Positions 1-8,550 of a DNA stretch of 12,500 nt are shown piece by piece. A model generated the notes under the pieces. The model worked only from the letters and a program-made list of their open reading frames with translations. It was not told the DNA's origin and made no database searches. Source of the DNA: Penaeus vannamei (Eukaryota > Arthropoda > Malacostraca > Decapoda > Penaeidae); contig NC_091559.1 in assembly GCF_042767895.1 (NCBI RefSeq), forward strand, positions 13,814,366-13,826,865. Reading direction: 5' to 3'. The number at the start of each line of letters is the position of its first letter. Position 1 is the stretch's first letter. The translations under genes were made by a program, and so were the position numbers.

Positions 1-56
<56 letters not shown>

Positions 57-90
57 GTGTGTGTGTGTGCGTGTGTGTGTGTGTGTGTGC
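1..90. repeat. (GT)n dinucleotide microsatellite
   Basis: The window opens inside a GT run: 25 uninterrupted GT units, then two GC interruptions at about 51 and 69, continuing to the GC at 89-90. The left edge is cut by the window, so the true array is longer. The open frame it creates (Val-Cys alternation) is an artefact of the repeat. Alternating purine-pyrimidine DNA of this kind can adopt Z-form and is highly length-variable; both are general properties, not shown here. Confidence 0.97.
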
Positions 91-380
91 TTTGGGTTTG
101 CATTATGTATGTGAAAGCGATCTATCCATGCATTATAAACAGCATATAGGCAGCATGCCAGGACTTGTATCGCACAAGCAAGAGTTTACAGAGCTGATAC
201 CCCCCCCCTCCCCTCTACACAGACACTAGCCAGCAAGCAGAGAGAGCGCATTTCCCACGTACGTGACGCCTGTGCTTTCGGGCGGCAGTCATGCCTCCGA
301 TTGGTCAAGTGACCCAAATGTGCGCGTCGAGGATTAGCCATGCATTTAGCGGAGGACAAACGATTCCCTCGTCATCGCTG

Positions 381-612
381 GCTCTATTTCTTTTTCTTCC
401 TCTTTCTGATTCCCCTCTCTCTCTCTCTCTTCCTTCCTTCCCTCTCCCCTCCTTCCCTCCCTCTCCCCTCCTTCCTCTTCTTCGCTTTGTTCTCGTTTTT
501 TATTTTTATCATCTCGCTTTCATCCTATTTTCGTCCTTTTCCCGCTCCTCCTCTGTCTTACCTTTCTCCCTTTCTTCTCACTGCTTCCTTCATCTTTCCT
601 CCCACTTTCCTT
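381..612. repeat. Pyrimidine-rich (C/T) tract with CT and CCTT repeats
   Basis: About 230 bases are dominated by C and T on the + strand. They include a (CT)n run near 414-430 followed by imperfect TTCC and CCCT repeats to about 480, then T-rich pyrimidine sequence. It is low-complexity simple sequence. Homopurine-homopyrimidine tracts can form triplex DNA or act as promoter elements, but nothing here shows such a use. The two frames open across it (Ser/Leu/Pro/Phe-rich) are composition artefacts. Confidence 0.85.
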
Positions 613-990
613 CAATGGATGTTGAAGCATACAGGTTATTATCAGAATTATCAGAATTAATCCATTTATGCCAATCTAAATTAGTTTAATCAATTAATTC
701 ATATCTGTTATTTTGCGTATCTATCTTCGTGATAAGCCATAGTAATTCATGAATAGGTAACGAGTTAGACTGTATCTGTCACTGTATCTGTATACCTATA
801 GTGCGCATAAATACATAAATGTGTGCGTCCCTGCGTGTGTGTGTGCGCGTGCGCAGTTTATGCAAAGTACACAGACTCTTCATATACATGGTATATATTT
901 CCAAAAAAACACACAAAATACTACCCATTGTTCCTTTAGCCTCATGATAAATAACTAAGTATCTGAAATGCAAGTCCACGAATCATTGCC

Positions 991-1016
991 TCTGACCTTC
1001 CTCCCCGTGTCCCCAG
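991..1016 (+). promoter_or_regulatory. 3' splice acceptor directly before the start codon
   Basis: The sequence has a branch-point-like TCTGAC (candidate branch A at 995), then an almost pure pyrimidine stretch, then CCCCAG at 1011-1016, with the ATG at 1017 immediately after. An in-frame TGA at 993-995 means no same-frame coding continues upstream unless it is spliced in. The simplest reading is that a 5' UTR intron ends at 1016 and the coding exon starts with ATG. Spacing and pyrimidine content fit a metazoan acceptor. The partner donor is not identified. Confidence 0.6.
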
Positions 1017-4000
1017 ATGGCGTCGTGGCGTTCTGTAGCGGTGCTGCTGGTGGTGGCCGCGGCGGCGGCGGCGGTGACGGAGGGTCCGGCCGAATCGGCG
1101 GTGGAGCGGCCGACGGCGGCGGCGATAGCGGCAACAGGTGCGGCAGCTTTGGAGGACTTTAACAGCGAGTCCCAGATCTTACTGGCGTCGGGACGGCAGG
1201 GGATGCCCAATGGGCGTGGCATGCTTTCCATGGCCTTCGATGCCATGAACCCGGTGCCTTATTTCATGGGCGGCCTGAGAGGGGTCCGGCATGTCATGAA
1301 GCAGAGGCTGGTTCCCTTCCGCGGCATGATGCTGAACAACTTCCAGAGGAACCTACCGAGGCCCGGGAGTAGGTTTAGAGGTGGTGGCGGGAACAAGCAT
1401 GCTCTTGGCTCGGGTGGCAGAGGCTTTCGGGCCGGGGGTAGCAAGAGGCCTCTCTCGTCTGGCCCGAGAGGGGGGAAAGGTGGCGGCTCCTCTAACGATT
1501 TCCTGCAGGGTTCCTTGAGGACTACCAAGGAACCCTCCCTTACTTCTACTGACAACCCTTCCCTCTCTACCGACTTCGGTACGCTGAAGCCCGCCTCCAT
1601 CGTGAGCGGGCAGCGGCCTTCCCCCGACGCCAGCACGCAGACGCCCTCGCCGATCTCCGACATCGGGACAACCAAAACCTTCTCTCAGACGACCTCCACG
1701 CCTGCCATACTAACCAGCCCTCCTTCTGCTTCCTCTCTCTTGCCTGCTCCCAATGAGAAACAAGGAACGCGCGTCATTAACATACAGATTCCCAGAGAAC
1801 TCCAGGATATCCCAATCCTGGAGATCAACATGAAGTCCAACGGGGACATTAGCATCGGCCCCGGCGGGATCGAGACGGGCGCGGCCGTCCCCGACACGCA
1901 GCCCGACGTCGCAGCCGACGTCCCCGATGCGTCTACCTCTTTCTCCCGGGACTTCAGGAATGACGACTTAGATCTGGGTGCGGATAGTCCTGGCACCTTC
2001 GACTATGACTCTGCTTTTCCGAGTGCCCAGGAAGGAGTCGGCCAGCTGGACACCAGCTTCCAGACTTTCCCACCCGAGAGTGCTGGGAGACCCAGTTCCA
2101 TACAGGACATTCTTCGCATGCAGAGACTAGGGAATACTAACACTGCTTTTGGGAATGGGATGTTTGACGGCGGTCCCATGACACGCATGCAGCCCTTGCC
2201 GCTTGACAATGCAAATGGTCATACTAACAGCCCTGTACTTAACGATCCAAATTTATTTTCGAGACAGAATCTTTTATCCAACTATCCGTCAACTTTCCCT
2301 CCAGATCGAAATAATGTTAATCACATATATTTTGTCCCTTTTAACATGCAGCCGTCTCTCCCAACATCAGTACCGGCTGTAGAAAATAAGTCACAGGCAA
2401 TCCCTCCACAAACAGAAATAAGTTCGGCTAAGAAAGATTCTCCCATTTACTATATTGACATTACCCTTCCAGGACAGAGAGGAGAACCCACTGTCAAGGC
2501 CAGTCGGATGAAGAGGAGTCTGCAGTACGATTTTGACGGCTGGTATCCCCTAGACGTCAGCAACCCCATGGCTGACGATCCTACGGTCGGTTACCAGCCT
2601 CCGCCGCTCACGCAGGTCCACTTCAGCGCCGAACCGTCGGCCAAGAAGCCCATGTACCCGGTGAGGCCCGAGAACCCGCCGGTGTTCGTCGTACGGTCAG
2701 AGAAGGTACAGCCCGAGTACGACTCTGTTTACGGCACGGAGAACATCGAGTACTTCCACATCCATCCGCAGACCAACATCATTCGAGCTTTCCGGTCTCC
2801 GTCGCAGACTGTCGGGGCGATTCGCTTCATGTCGGCGCCACAGTTCGGGGAGGACGAGGAGCAGACAGAGACTTCTGGCTCTCCGAAGATAAGCTCAGAG
2901 GACCGGAATGCCACTGACAAGGAGCCAGGGTTTGCCGACCGAGCAGATGACTTCGCAAAGGGCGGGGGAAAGATTCAGTTTCCAGAAAGCGCAGCATACG
3001 ACGATAACTACGAGGACGACATGGATGGGGCGTTCTCGGAGATCCACCCCACGATGGTCAGGGGCCGACCTGGCCACATCTTCCAATATTCTTCAGGAGA
3101 CTATGAAGAAAGGCCTAGCGTGATACGTCGACAGGATTATACAGGAAATCGAGAGACCGACAGGACGCGATCCAGAGTGGCTCTCTACGAGCTCTTGGGT
3201 AATCATAATCCTGAGTCCCAAATTGAAGAGGCTCCTTACTTAGGATCTGCCACTGATTCTGCGGGAGCATCAAACATTCGCAAAGTCTTGCCGCCAACCT
3301 TTTTCAGAAACCTGCCCAACCGTCGCTCCAGCACCACAAGAACCAGTTCTGGCCGAACGCCCACAAGAAGAGGCGGGAACGACTATGATGAAGTCTCCCC
3401 AAGCTCGACCCGGTCGTGGTTCCTCATCGAAACACGATCTGAGACACCAAACAGAAAGCGGGAGCCATCTATAGCCTCGTACATTCACCCCGAGACCCAC
3501 ACTAATGATGAAAAGATCCATTACAAACCTTATGGCCCTGTTTCCTACGTCCCTCGAGGGGTGACGAGAGGCGAACACATCCACAATCCTCACCTGGATG
3601 ACCACATGAACTCCTACAAGCCCAGCACCAGCCTCACCGCCAACAGCCTCTCGGAACTCTTGCAGATATTCCGCTACACCCAAGTGACGGACTCACCCAG
3701 GGAGAGGGGCGCCACTGATAACCCTGTAACCTTGAGGGAGTTCAGATACACTCGGCCGACCGAGGAACCTCCAACAACCCCGTCGACCTTCTTCCCAAGC
3801 AGTCTGAGGTACACCACGCCCCCAGCTCCTGCAGATGAGCCCTCGACAGAGACCGCGGTGACGGAGAAGGAGCAGGGCAATTTCTTCGACGCCGTGGCTG
3901 ACACGAATTCCCTCGACGGATACCTCTTTTCAGACTCGGAGGCCAGTCCTGAATACGCCCGTCCGCAGGTGCGCCCCAACGTTGTCATCATTGAGGGCAA

Positions 4001-5099
4001 GGACTCCCATGAATCTAAGGGCGTTGTTAGAGAGAGTTCGACGGTGAGGGTTGTCAGTTCCTCGAGCGCTACTTCTAGGCCCTCTCCAGTTGCCGACAGT
4101 CAGCCTGAAAAGACAAACTTTGAGGATCTGGAAGTAATCTTTACTGGTTCCAAATCCTTGTCGTCGCCTCTTTACATTATTCACCAAGGTCATTCTAAGG
4201 TCAGAGTCTTCGGTATCAATTCCGCAGAAGATAAATCTCAGGATGGCTTTGATTTTAATGACCATGTGATCTTCTCGACCTACAAACCAACGTCGTCGGA
4301 GAACACCACCTCCACCAGTTCACCTTCCACCTCCACCACTACCTCCTCCACCTCTACCACCACCTCCTCTACTCCCACCACTAGCACAGTCACTTCCACC
4401 ACTATGGCCAGCACCACCGCAACTCCCCCTACTGCAACTACCACCCTTTCCACCCTTTCCACCTCACCCTTTCTTGTAGATGAAGACACCACTACCGATG
4501 TAACCCCCACAGACACAACCCCCGAACCTAGCACGCAGATGGTAACAGAATACGAGCTTTTACCCGTAGGAGACAATGACGAGTATGAATATTACTACTA
4601 CGACGATGGTGTTATTCACGACATGGCGGTCGGAGACGACTACCGCTCCGAGGGTGGTGTCAGGCCAACTCTGAAGCTGCCCAACCCCCCTCTGCCCCGG
4701 CCTAGCCGCGAAGCCCACGGGTCGCCAGTCATTTCTTCTCCGCTTGACGCTCCGTCCCTGGACGCTTACCCGAGCCCCGCAGCCTTCTCCTACCTCTTCC
4801 AGGAGCGGCTGCCGCATGCCGAACCCCTTCTGCCCCAGCAGGGGGACAGTGGCGGCGCCCCGGCCCAGGCCCTGGCCAAGGACACCCTCAGTGTGCCCAG
4901 AGCAGTCTTCTTCACTAAGAGACAGCCCGGCAGCCAAAGCACCCGAGACGACGTCCAGATTTCGCATCCGTTCGAGTATCTCTCCGAGCTTTCCCACCTG
5001 GAGAAGGAGCTGAGGAAGCCCTTGCAGACGACGACGGCGCCCTCGGCTCACAGCCCTCCGCAGATGAAGAGAGTCACCTCAGGCCTAGCTGACGCGTGA
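1017..5099 (+). CDS. Large secreted cysteine-free Ser/Thr/Pro-rich (mucin-like) proprotein, family unknown
   Basis: An intact 1360-codon frame, ATG to TGA, in one exon. Residues 1-20 form a signal peptide: W-R, hydrophobic VAVLLVV, then a poly-Ala run; cleavage probably lies between about 19 and 25. Residues 115-160 are Gly/Arg/Lys-rich. Much of the rest is Pro/Ser/Thr/Asp-rich and looks disordered, with short aliphatic/aromatic islands (252-270, 475-485, 1051-1066). RMKR at 497-500 is the only R-X-K-R furin-type site seen. FRYT/LRYT motifs recur at 885, 909 and 930. Residues 1092-1175 are a Thr/Ser mucin-like tract, followed by an acidic tyrosine cluster at 1186-1198. Three N-glycosylation sequons lie at N457, N631 and N1096. 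No cysteine occurs and there is no second membrane span, so a secreted matrix, cuticle-associated or mucus-type protein is likely. I recognise no domain. The start is supported by the signal peptide, the in-frame TGA at 993 and the acceptor at 1016. Further coding exons joined by splicing cannot be excluded. Confidence 0.82.
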   Translation: MASWRSVAVLLVVAAAAAAVTEGPAESAVERPTAAAIAATGAAALEDFNSESQILLASGRQGMPNGRGMLSMAFDAMNPVPYFMGGLRGVRHVMKQRLVPFRGMMLNNFQRNLPRPGSRFRGGGGNKHALGSGGRGFRAGGSKRPLSSGPRGGKGGGSSNDFLQGSLRTTKEPSLTSTDNPSLSTDFGTLKPASIVSGQRPSPDASTQTPSPISDIGTTKTFSQTTSTPAILTSPPSASSLLPAPNEKQGTRVINIQIPRELQDIPILEINMKSNGDISIGPGGIETGAAVPDTQPDVAADVPDASTSFSRDFRNDDLDLGADSPGTFDYDSAFPSAQEGVGQLDTSFQTFPPESAGRPSSIQDILRMQRLGNTNTAFGNGMFDGGPMTRMQPLPLDNANGHTNSPVLNDPNLFSRQNLLSNYPSTFPPDRNNVNHIYFVPFNMQPSLPTSVPAVENKSQAIPPQTEISSAKKDSPIYYIDITLPGQRGEPTVKASRMKRSLQYDFDGWYPLDVSNPMADDPTVGYQPPPLTQVHFSAEPSAKKPMYPVRPENPPVFVVRSEKVQPEYDSVYGTENIEYFHIHPQTNIIRAFRSPSQTVGAIRFMSAPQFGEDEEQTETSGSPKISSEDRNATDKEPGFADRADDFAKGGGKIQFPESAAYDDNYEDDMDGAFSEIHPTMVRGRPGHIFQYSSGDYEERPSVIRRQDYTGNRETDRTRSRVALYELLGNHNPESQIEEAPYLGSATDSAGASNIRKVLPPTFFRNLPNRRSSTTRTSSGRTPTRRGGNDYDEVSPSSTRSWFLIETRSETPNRKREPSIASYIHPETHTNDEKIHYKPYGPVSYVPRGVTRGEHIHNPHLDDHMNSYKPSTSLTANSLSELLQIFRYTQVTDSPRERGATDNPVTLREFRYTRPTEEPPTTPSTFFPSSLRYTTPPAPADEPSTETAVTEKEQGNFFDAVADTNSLDGYLFSDSEASPEYARPQVRPNVVIIEGKDSHESKGVVRESSTVRVVSSSSATSRPSPVADSQPEKTNFEDLEVIFTGSKSLSSPLYIIHQGHSKVRVFGINSAEDKSQDGFDFNDHVIFSTYKPTSSENTTSTSSPSTSTTTSSTSTTTSSTPTTSTVTSTTMASTTATPPTATTTLSTLSTSPFLVDEDTTTDVTPTDTTPEPSTQMVTEYELLPVGDNDEYEYYYYDDGVIHDMAVGDDYRSEGGVRPTLKLPNPPLPRPSREAHGSPVISSPLDAPSLDAYPSPAAFSYLFQERLPHAEPLLPQQGDSGGAPAQALAKDTLSVPRAVFFTKRQPGSQSTRDDVQISHPFEYLSELSHLEKELRKPLQTTTAPSAHSPPQMKRVTSGLADA
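1055..1075 (+). repeat. GCG-repeat encoding poly-Ala in the signal peptide
   Basis: A short GCC/GCG run encodes alanines 14-19 at the end of the hydrophobic signal-peptide core. The next 60 bases are also GCG-rich and give further Ala-rich sequence (residues 34-44). Length variation here would alter the signal peptide without shifting the frame. Confidence 0.7.
4291..4470 (+). repeat. Thr/Ser codon repeat (ACC/TCC-type) in the mucin-like tract
   Basis: Imperfect ACC/TCC/ACT trinucleotide repeats encode Thr and Ser almost without break over roughly residues 1092-1150, continuing more weakly to about 1175. The arrangement keeps the reading frame. The family-level expectation is dense O-glycosylation, as in mucin domains. 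The open frame on the opposite strand here (Val/Glu-rich) is its complement and not a gene. Confidence 0.85.
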
Positions 5100-6534
5100 C
5101 TGCTGTTGTAGAAGGGTTGCTTATGTATAATATGTATAACAAGTTAGCGTTAGCACAAAAGAATTTATGAGAAAGATAATTTCCTGTAGGAGGAAGAACA
5201 GTTATGTGTGAGGCGAATGCTAGGACCTTCATCATCATAGCAGACTACTACATTATTTTCACTAAAATCATTCAGAAAGCATCAGGATTACGATTCATTT
5301 CTTAAGCCGGACTTTCTGTTGGGTAAAAGTCACAAAACTGGAAACGTGGGTCTATCAAATTTAAACATTATTTGTAAAACCCGTCTCTGATATGCCTTTA
5401 AGCCTATGTTTAAGAGGTGTAACAAGAGGTATATGTCCTTCCAGAATCTTCACTGTGAGAGTCCTCTGTAATAGTTTTTCTTCTGTGGTAGTTCTCTGAC
5501 CAGCGTGACATTGCTAACCTGTTAACACATCAAATTCTTGTCATTCTCTGTAAATCAACAATAGGTTAAGTTCTTGTGTATTATTTTAGTAAAAACTGTA
5601 AACTTTACAATCAGGAGGCTATTATCCAGTGGTTACAGGAAAAAGGTGAACAGAACATAAAAAAGCTGGTTTTCACTCCGTAATCAATTCAGAAATGTAT
5701 CCAATTCAACAAATTTCTAAAATTTTCAGGAGCTTTATGAATTTTGAGCTTGCAGATACTGTTGCATTACAAAAATGAGTGAAACTTCATCAGTACAAGA
5801 AACCGTCCACCTCATCCACTGGTAATTTCAATCAGTATCAGCAGATTACTTTTTAATTCATTGGTAGACTGGCCTGTGTGTCTCTATGTTATATCGGTTA
5901 ACAATTTAATCTCAATGTCTACAGTGTAAGTTATAAGAAAATATGATTCTAATGAACCTCAAAACTGGTAGTCTTCATAATGTTAAGAAACTTCATTTGT
6001 AGTATCATGACATCCCTGTTCTATATAGGTCAGCACTGTTATTTATTCACAAACTGATCTGATCCATACTGCAAAGTAAAAATGTCTGATTGATATCAGA
6101 CTGGCAAAAAACAAAAAGGAAATTAACCTTTCCTTTCTTCCTTTTTCCTTGGGATATACATACCTCTCAATTATTCATACGTTTTCTTTTTTCTCTCTCC
6201 ATGTACTGATCTTAATTTCTTCCTTTGAATCCATTTTCCTCCATCGTTCCTTCATGCTCAAATATATAAAAAAGAAATAACATTGGGCTTACCATTGGAC
6301 CTGTGTTGTAGCATGTCCTCTGACCTGTCCAAGCTCAAGCAACCATAAAATCACTCAAAAAGTAGTGGTTCATAACTCCTCTGACAGCACACTGACATTT
6401 TGCCATTTACAAAACGGTATCTGAGCAGACTCAAAGGGAAAGCCATTAAATCTGTATAATTTGTACATACATCTTGCTGTAGAAGTGTCTTTGAATATAA
6501 TGACTAGGTTGAATTCCTTTCATCTCTTGATATC

Positions 6535-6632
6535 ATAATTATAATAATAATTGATATTATTATAACTATTCCTATTATTACTATTATTATTATTATTATT
6601 ATTATTATCATTATTATCATTATTATTATTAG
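6535..6632. repeat. (ATT)n trinucleotide microsatellite
   Basis: An imperfect ATA/ATT stretch leads into a nearly pure ATT array from about 6571 to 6631, with two ATC interruptions near 6607 and 6616. It sits in the probable 3' UTR, about 110 bases before the AATAAA at 6741. Confidence 0.95.
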
Positions 6633-6740
6633 AGTATATTCTCTCTACTGAACATTTCATGACTTGTTTCCTTCACCTGTATATTAATATGTTACTGTTA
6701 GGTGTTTATTGTTAGTATAAATTTTATCCTGTTTACATGA

Positions 6741-6746
6741 AATAAA
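6741..6746 (+). terminator. Candidate poly(A) signal AATAAA for the secreted-protein gene
   Basis: AATAAA is followed at about 20-60 bases by a T-run and GT-rich sequence (TGTTTGTAAGG, then TTGTTGTTC), the expected downstream element. A second AATAAA at 6852-6857 and others at 6895, 6993 and 7127 are possible alternative sites but lie in very A-rich sequence with less convincing downstream elements. Confidence 0.5.
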
Positions 6747-6765
6747 CAGCCAATGACATATACAT

Positions 6766-7189
6766 TTTTTTTCTCCTAAATGTTTGTAAGGACATACTTG
6801 TTGTTCAGCATCCTTGACACCTCTGTATTACTGTATCTGACCTTTTATATCAATAAAAACATTAGCTACAACACAATTTCACCCTTACAAACCTAATAAA
6901 AAATAAGAAATAAAAAAATAAAAATTCAAATAAACTTTTTATTTCTAGCAACAGTGATGTCAGCTTTATTTTTTGTGACCATTAATGCTATTAATAAATG
7001 TATGTTTCATAACAATAACAGCTTCAACTTTGCCAATTACTTTACCAAAATAAAAACCTACTGGTACTGTATCAAACATGCATATATTAATTTAATATCA
7101 ATGCACTTGGGTTAATGCTTTAAACAAATAAATACCCTTCTCATCAAAGGTCATGTAGCACTGTTGGTAAGTATTGTGATAAAAGAGGT
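6766..7189. other. AT-rich intergenic sequence, no gene seen
   Basis: A- and T-rich sequence with several AATAAA hexamers on the + strand (6852, 6895, 6993, 7127) and an A-rich stretch at about 6895-6935. No coding potential and no recognised element. It separates the + strand gene's likely 3' end from the 3' end of the LINE on the other strand. Confidence 0.6.
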
Positions 7190-7626
7190 CTAAAGGAGGT
7201 CTTTATTAGATCAGACTTATGATATAGTAAGATAGTATGGTAGTGAATATTGAGTAAATGGGGTAGGACAGGGATTTTAAAGGGGGGAGGTTTTAGGCTA
7301 AAGGATGGTTAGATCATATGGAGGGCAGTTATTCATCTGAGAAAGGAGAACAGATTGTCAGTTGAAAAGGTGGGGGATTTCAAGAGGATGTTCAACAGGT
7401 TGGGGGTCAGGGAATGGAGGATAAAAAAAAAAATCAAGGGCATGGGATTTTGTAAACTGGGGGCAGGATAGTAGGATATGTGGGAGTACAAGAGAAATAC
7501 TGCATGAGGAGCATAGAGGTGGCTTGGAGAGTGACATGAGGTGATAGAGGAGTTTTGAAGTAGGGGTAGTATTCAGTGGCTGGAATGTGAAAAGCAGGGT
7601 TGGTGGGCTGTGGATAGGATGGCATA

Positions 7627-8031
7627 TCATGCTAAGGCATCTGCTTTTTCATTGCTAGGGATCCCGACATGGCTGGGTATCCAGCACAATTTGACAGCTT
7701 TCTGCCATGTAGACAGATAAAACAACAGGTCTTGTATCATTTGAACTACGAGGTTGATATGGTGCATGAGTCATACTGAGATGCATGCAGATGGTGAAGG
7801 ATAAGGAGTGGATGGATGACATTTGTAAAGTTATGTTGTAAGGATACTCGATTCAGGAGGAAGGGGGAAGCTGTACAAGTGAGACGGAAAGATTACAGCA
7901 AAACCAGTGGTGGATTTAGAGCCGTCTGTATAGACATGGGTACTGGAGGATTGATTGGAGATATGTGCAAAGTGTGTGAGGAGGACAGGTGGCGGGATGG
8001 TCAATTTGGATCCGGTAAAATAGAAGAGCAA
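7627..8031 (-). pseudogene. LINE ORF2 remnant: RNase H domain
   Basis: One minus-strand frame carries the RNase H signatures YTDGSKS (7912-7932, with the first catalytic Asp) and, 82 codons later, CWIPSHVGIPSNEKADALA (7630-7686, with the C-terminal His/Asp region). The frame is kept between them but has stops at 7831-7833 (TAA), 7771-7773 (TGA) and 7627-7629 (TGA). The TAA falls where RNase H normally has its second catalytic residue (the E of a T-A-E-L-Y type motif; here TT-stop-LY). The enzyme would be dead. Below 7627 the similarity fades into Ser/Pro/Thr-rich frames down to about 7300. Confidence 0.85.
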
Positions 8032-8171
8032 TTACAGGAGGCAGGTATTAACCAAGGAGGGAAAGATTGGGAAGAAAGAGGAGGGGATCCGAGATGAGGA
8101 ATGGGTGAATGAAGTATAGCAACTTAGGGACAAAAGAGCATGACGTCAAGAAAGGGATGTTAAGCCTCAAT

Positions 8172-8550
8172 GAGTATATATGCTCTCTACTGAAGAGGAT
8201 CAGAAGACAAAATATATATGACAGCCTTAATCAAAAGTAGAGAGGATTAGGGTAATATGGAAATGGAGGAGTGTTTTGCAGGCTGAACCTCAGGATAGTC
8301 TGAGGCGGAGGCAGGCTTTTTCATTAACAGAGGGGATATGATCTCAATAAGACAGTTTTGAGTCAAAAATGACACCAAGGAACTTGCTTGAGGGGCAGTG
8401 TTGGATGGGTGCATCGTATGGTATTAGTGGCCATTGGGAGCCTATACATGAATGAGTAAAGAGGATTGAAAAGGTTTTTGAGGAAGAAAATAGAAAGCTG
8501 TAGTTGGTAGTCTATAAGGAGATTGGTGTTACTGCAGATTGGAAAATCTG
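8172..8550 (-). pseudogene. LINE ORF2 remnant: C-terminal end of reverse transcriptase
   Basis: A minus-strand frame shows the post-catalytic part of a LINE reverse transcriptase: FLFSSSKTFSILF (from 8496), then SSKFLGVIFDSKLSY (from 8391), then a leucine-rich stretch and an LILSTFD-stop-GCHIY block reaching VESIY near 8175. These match the thumb and connection region that follows the YXDD active site in I/Jockey-type elements. The YXDD motif, palm, fingers and endonuclease are absent. Stops interrupt the frame after SY (TGA) and after STFD (TAA), among others. Sequence between GCHIY and VESIY is also shortened relative to what I expect. Confidence 0.78.

Larger units (their letters stand above)
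91..1016. other. Upstream non-coding region, probably intron (+)
   Basis: No credible coding region is seen. The stretch holds unique sequence (91-380), a pyrimidine-rich tract (about 381-610), AT-rich sequence (610-830), a short imperfect GT/GC run near 834-855, and a 3' splice-like signal ending at 1016. The last feature suggests that at least the right part is an intron of the downstream gene, with a 5' UTR exon and promoter either inside this stretch or further left. A TATAAA at 134-139 was seen, but no initiator or downstream element supports it as the promoter. Confidence 0.5.
5100..6765 (+). other. Probable 3' UTR of the secreted-protein gene
   Basis: No coding frame above noise is present. 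The sequence turns abruptly AT-rich after the TGA. From 5100 to 6440 I see no AATAAA; an ATTAAA occurs at 6445-6450 and the first AATAAA at 6741-6746, so a 3' UTR of about 1.65 kb is the simple reading. A match to the Pumilio consensus (TGTANATA) lies at 6462-6469, which one could expect by chance at this length. An alternative is that splicing occurs after the coding exon and part of this stretch is intronic or intergenic. Confidence 0.5.

Noticed and set aside
134..139. TATAAA as a possible promoter of the large gene
   Set aside because: No initiator at the expected distance, and it lies about 880 bp before an apparent splice acceptor; one TATAAA in AT-rich DNA is expected by chance.
5..229. 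Open frame of alternating Val-Cys at the window start
   Set aside because: Produced by the GT microsatellite; no coding signature after it.
291..689. Two overlapping + frames rich in Ser/Leu/Pro/Phe
   Set aside because: They translate the pyrimidine-rich tract; composition artefact.
4280..5051. Minus-strand Val/Glu-rich and other frames inside the large ORF
   Set aside because: Complement of the Thr/Ser codon repeat and of a GC-rich coding exon; the + frame has the signal peptide and full length.
7816..8097. 93-codon + strand frame in the LINE
   Set aside because: It lies antisense to the RNase H domain, whose motifs are clear on the minus strand.
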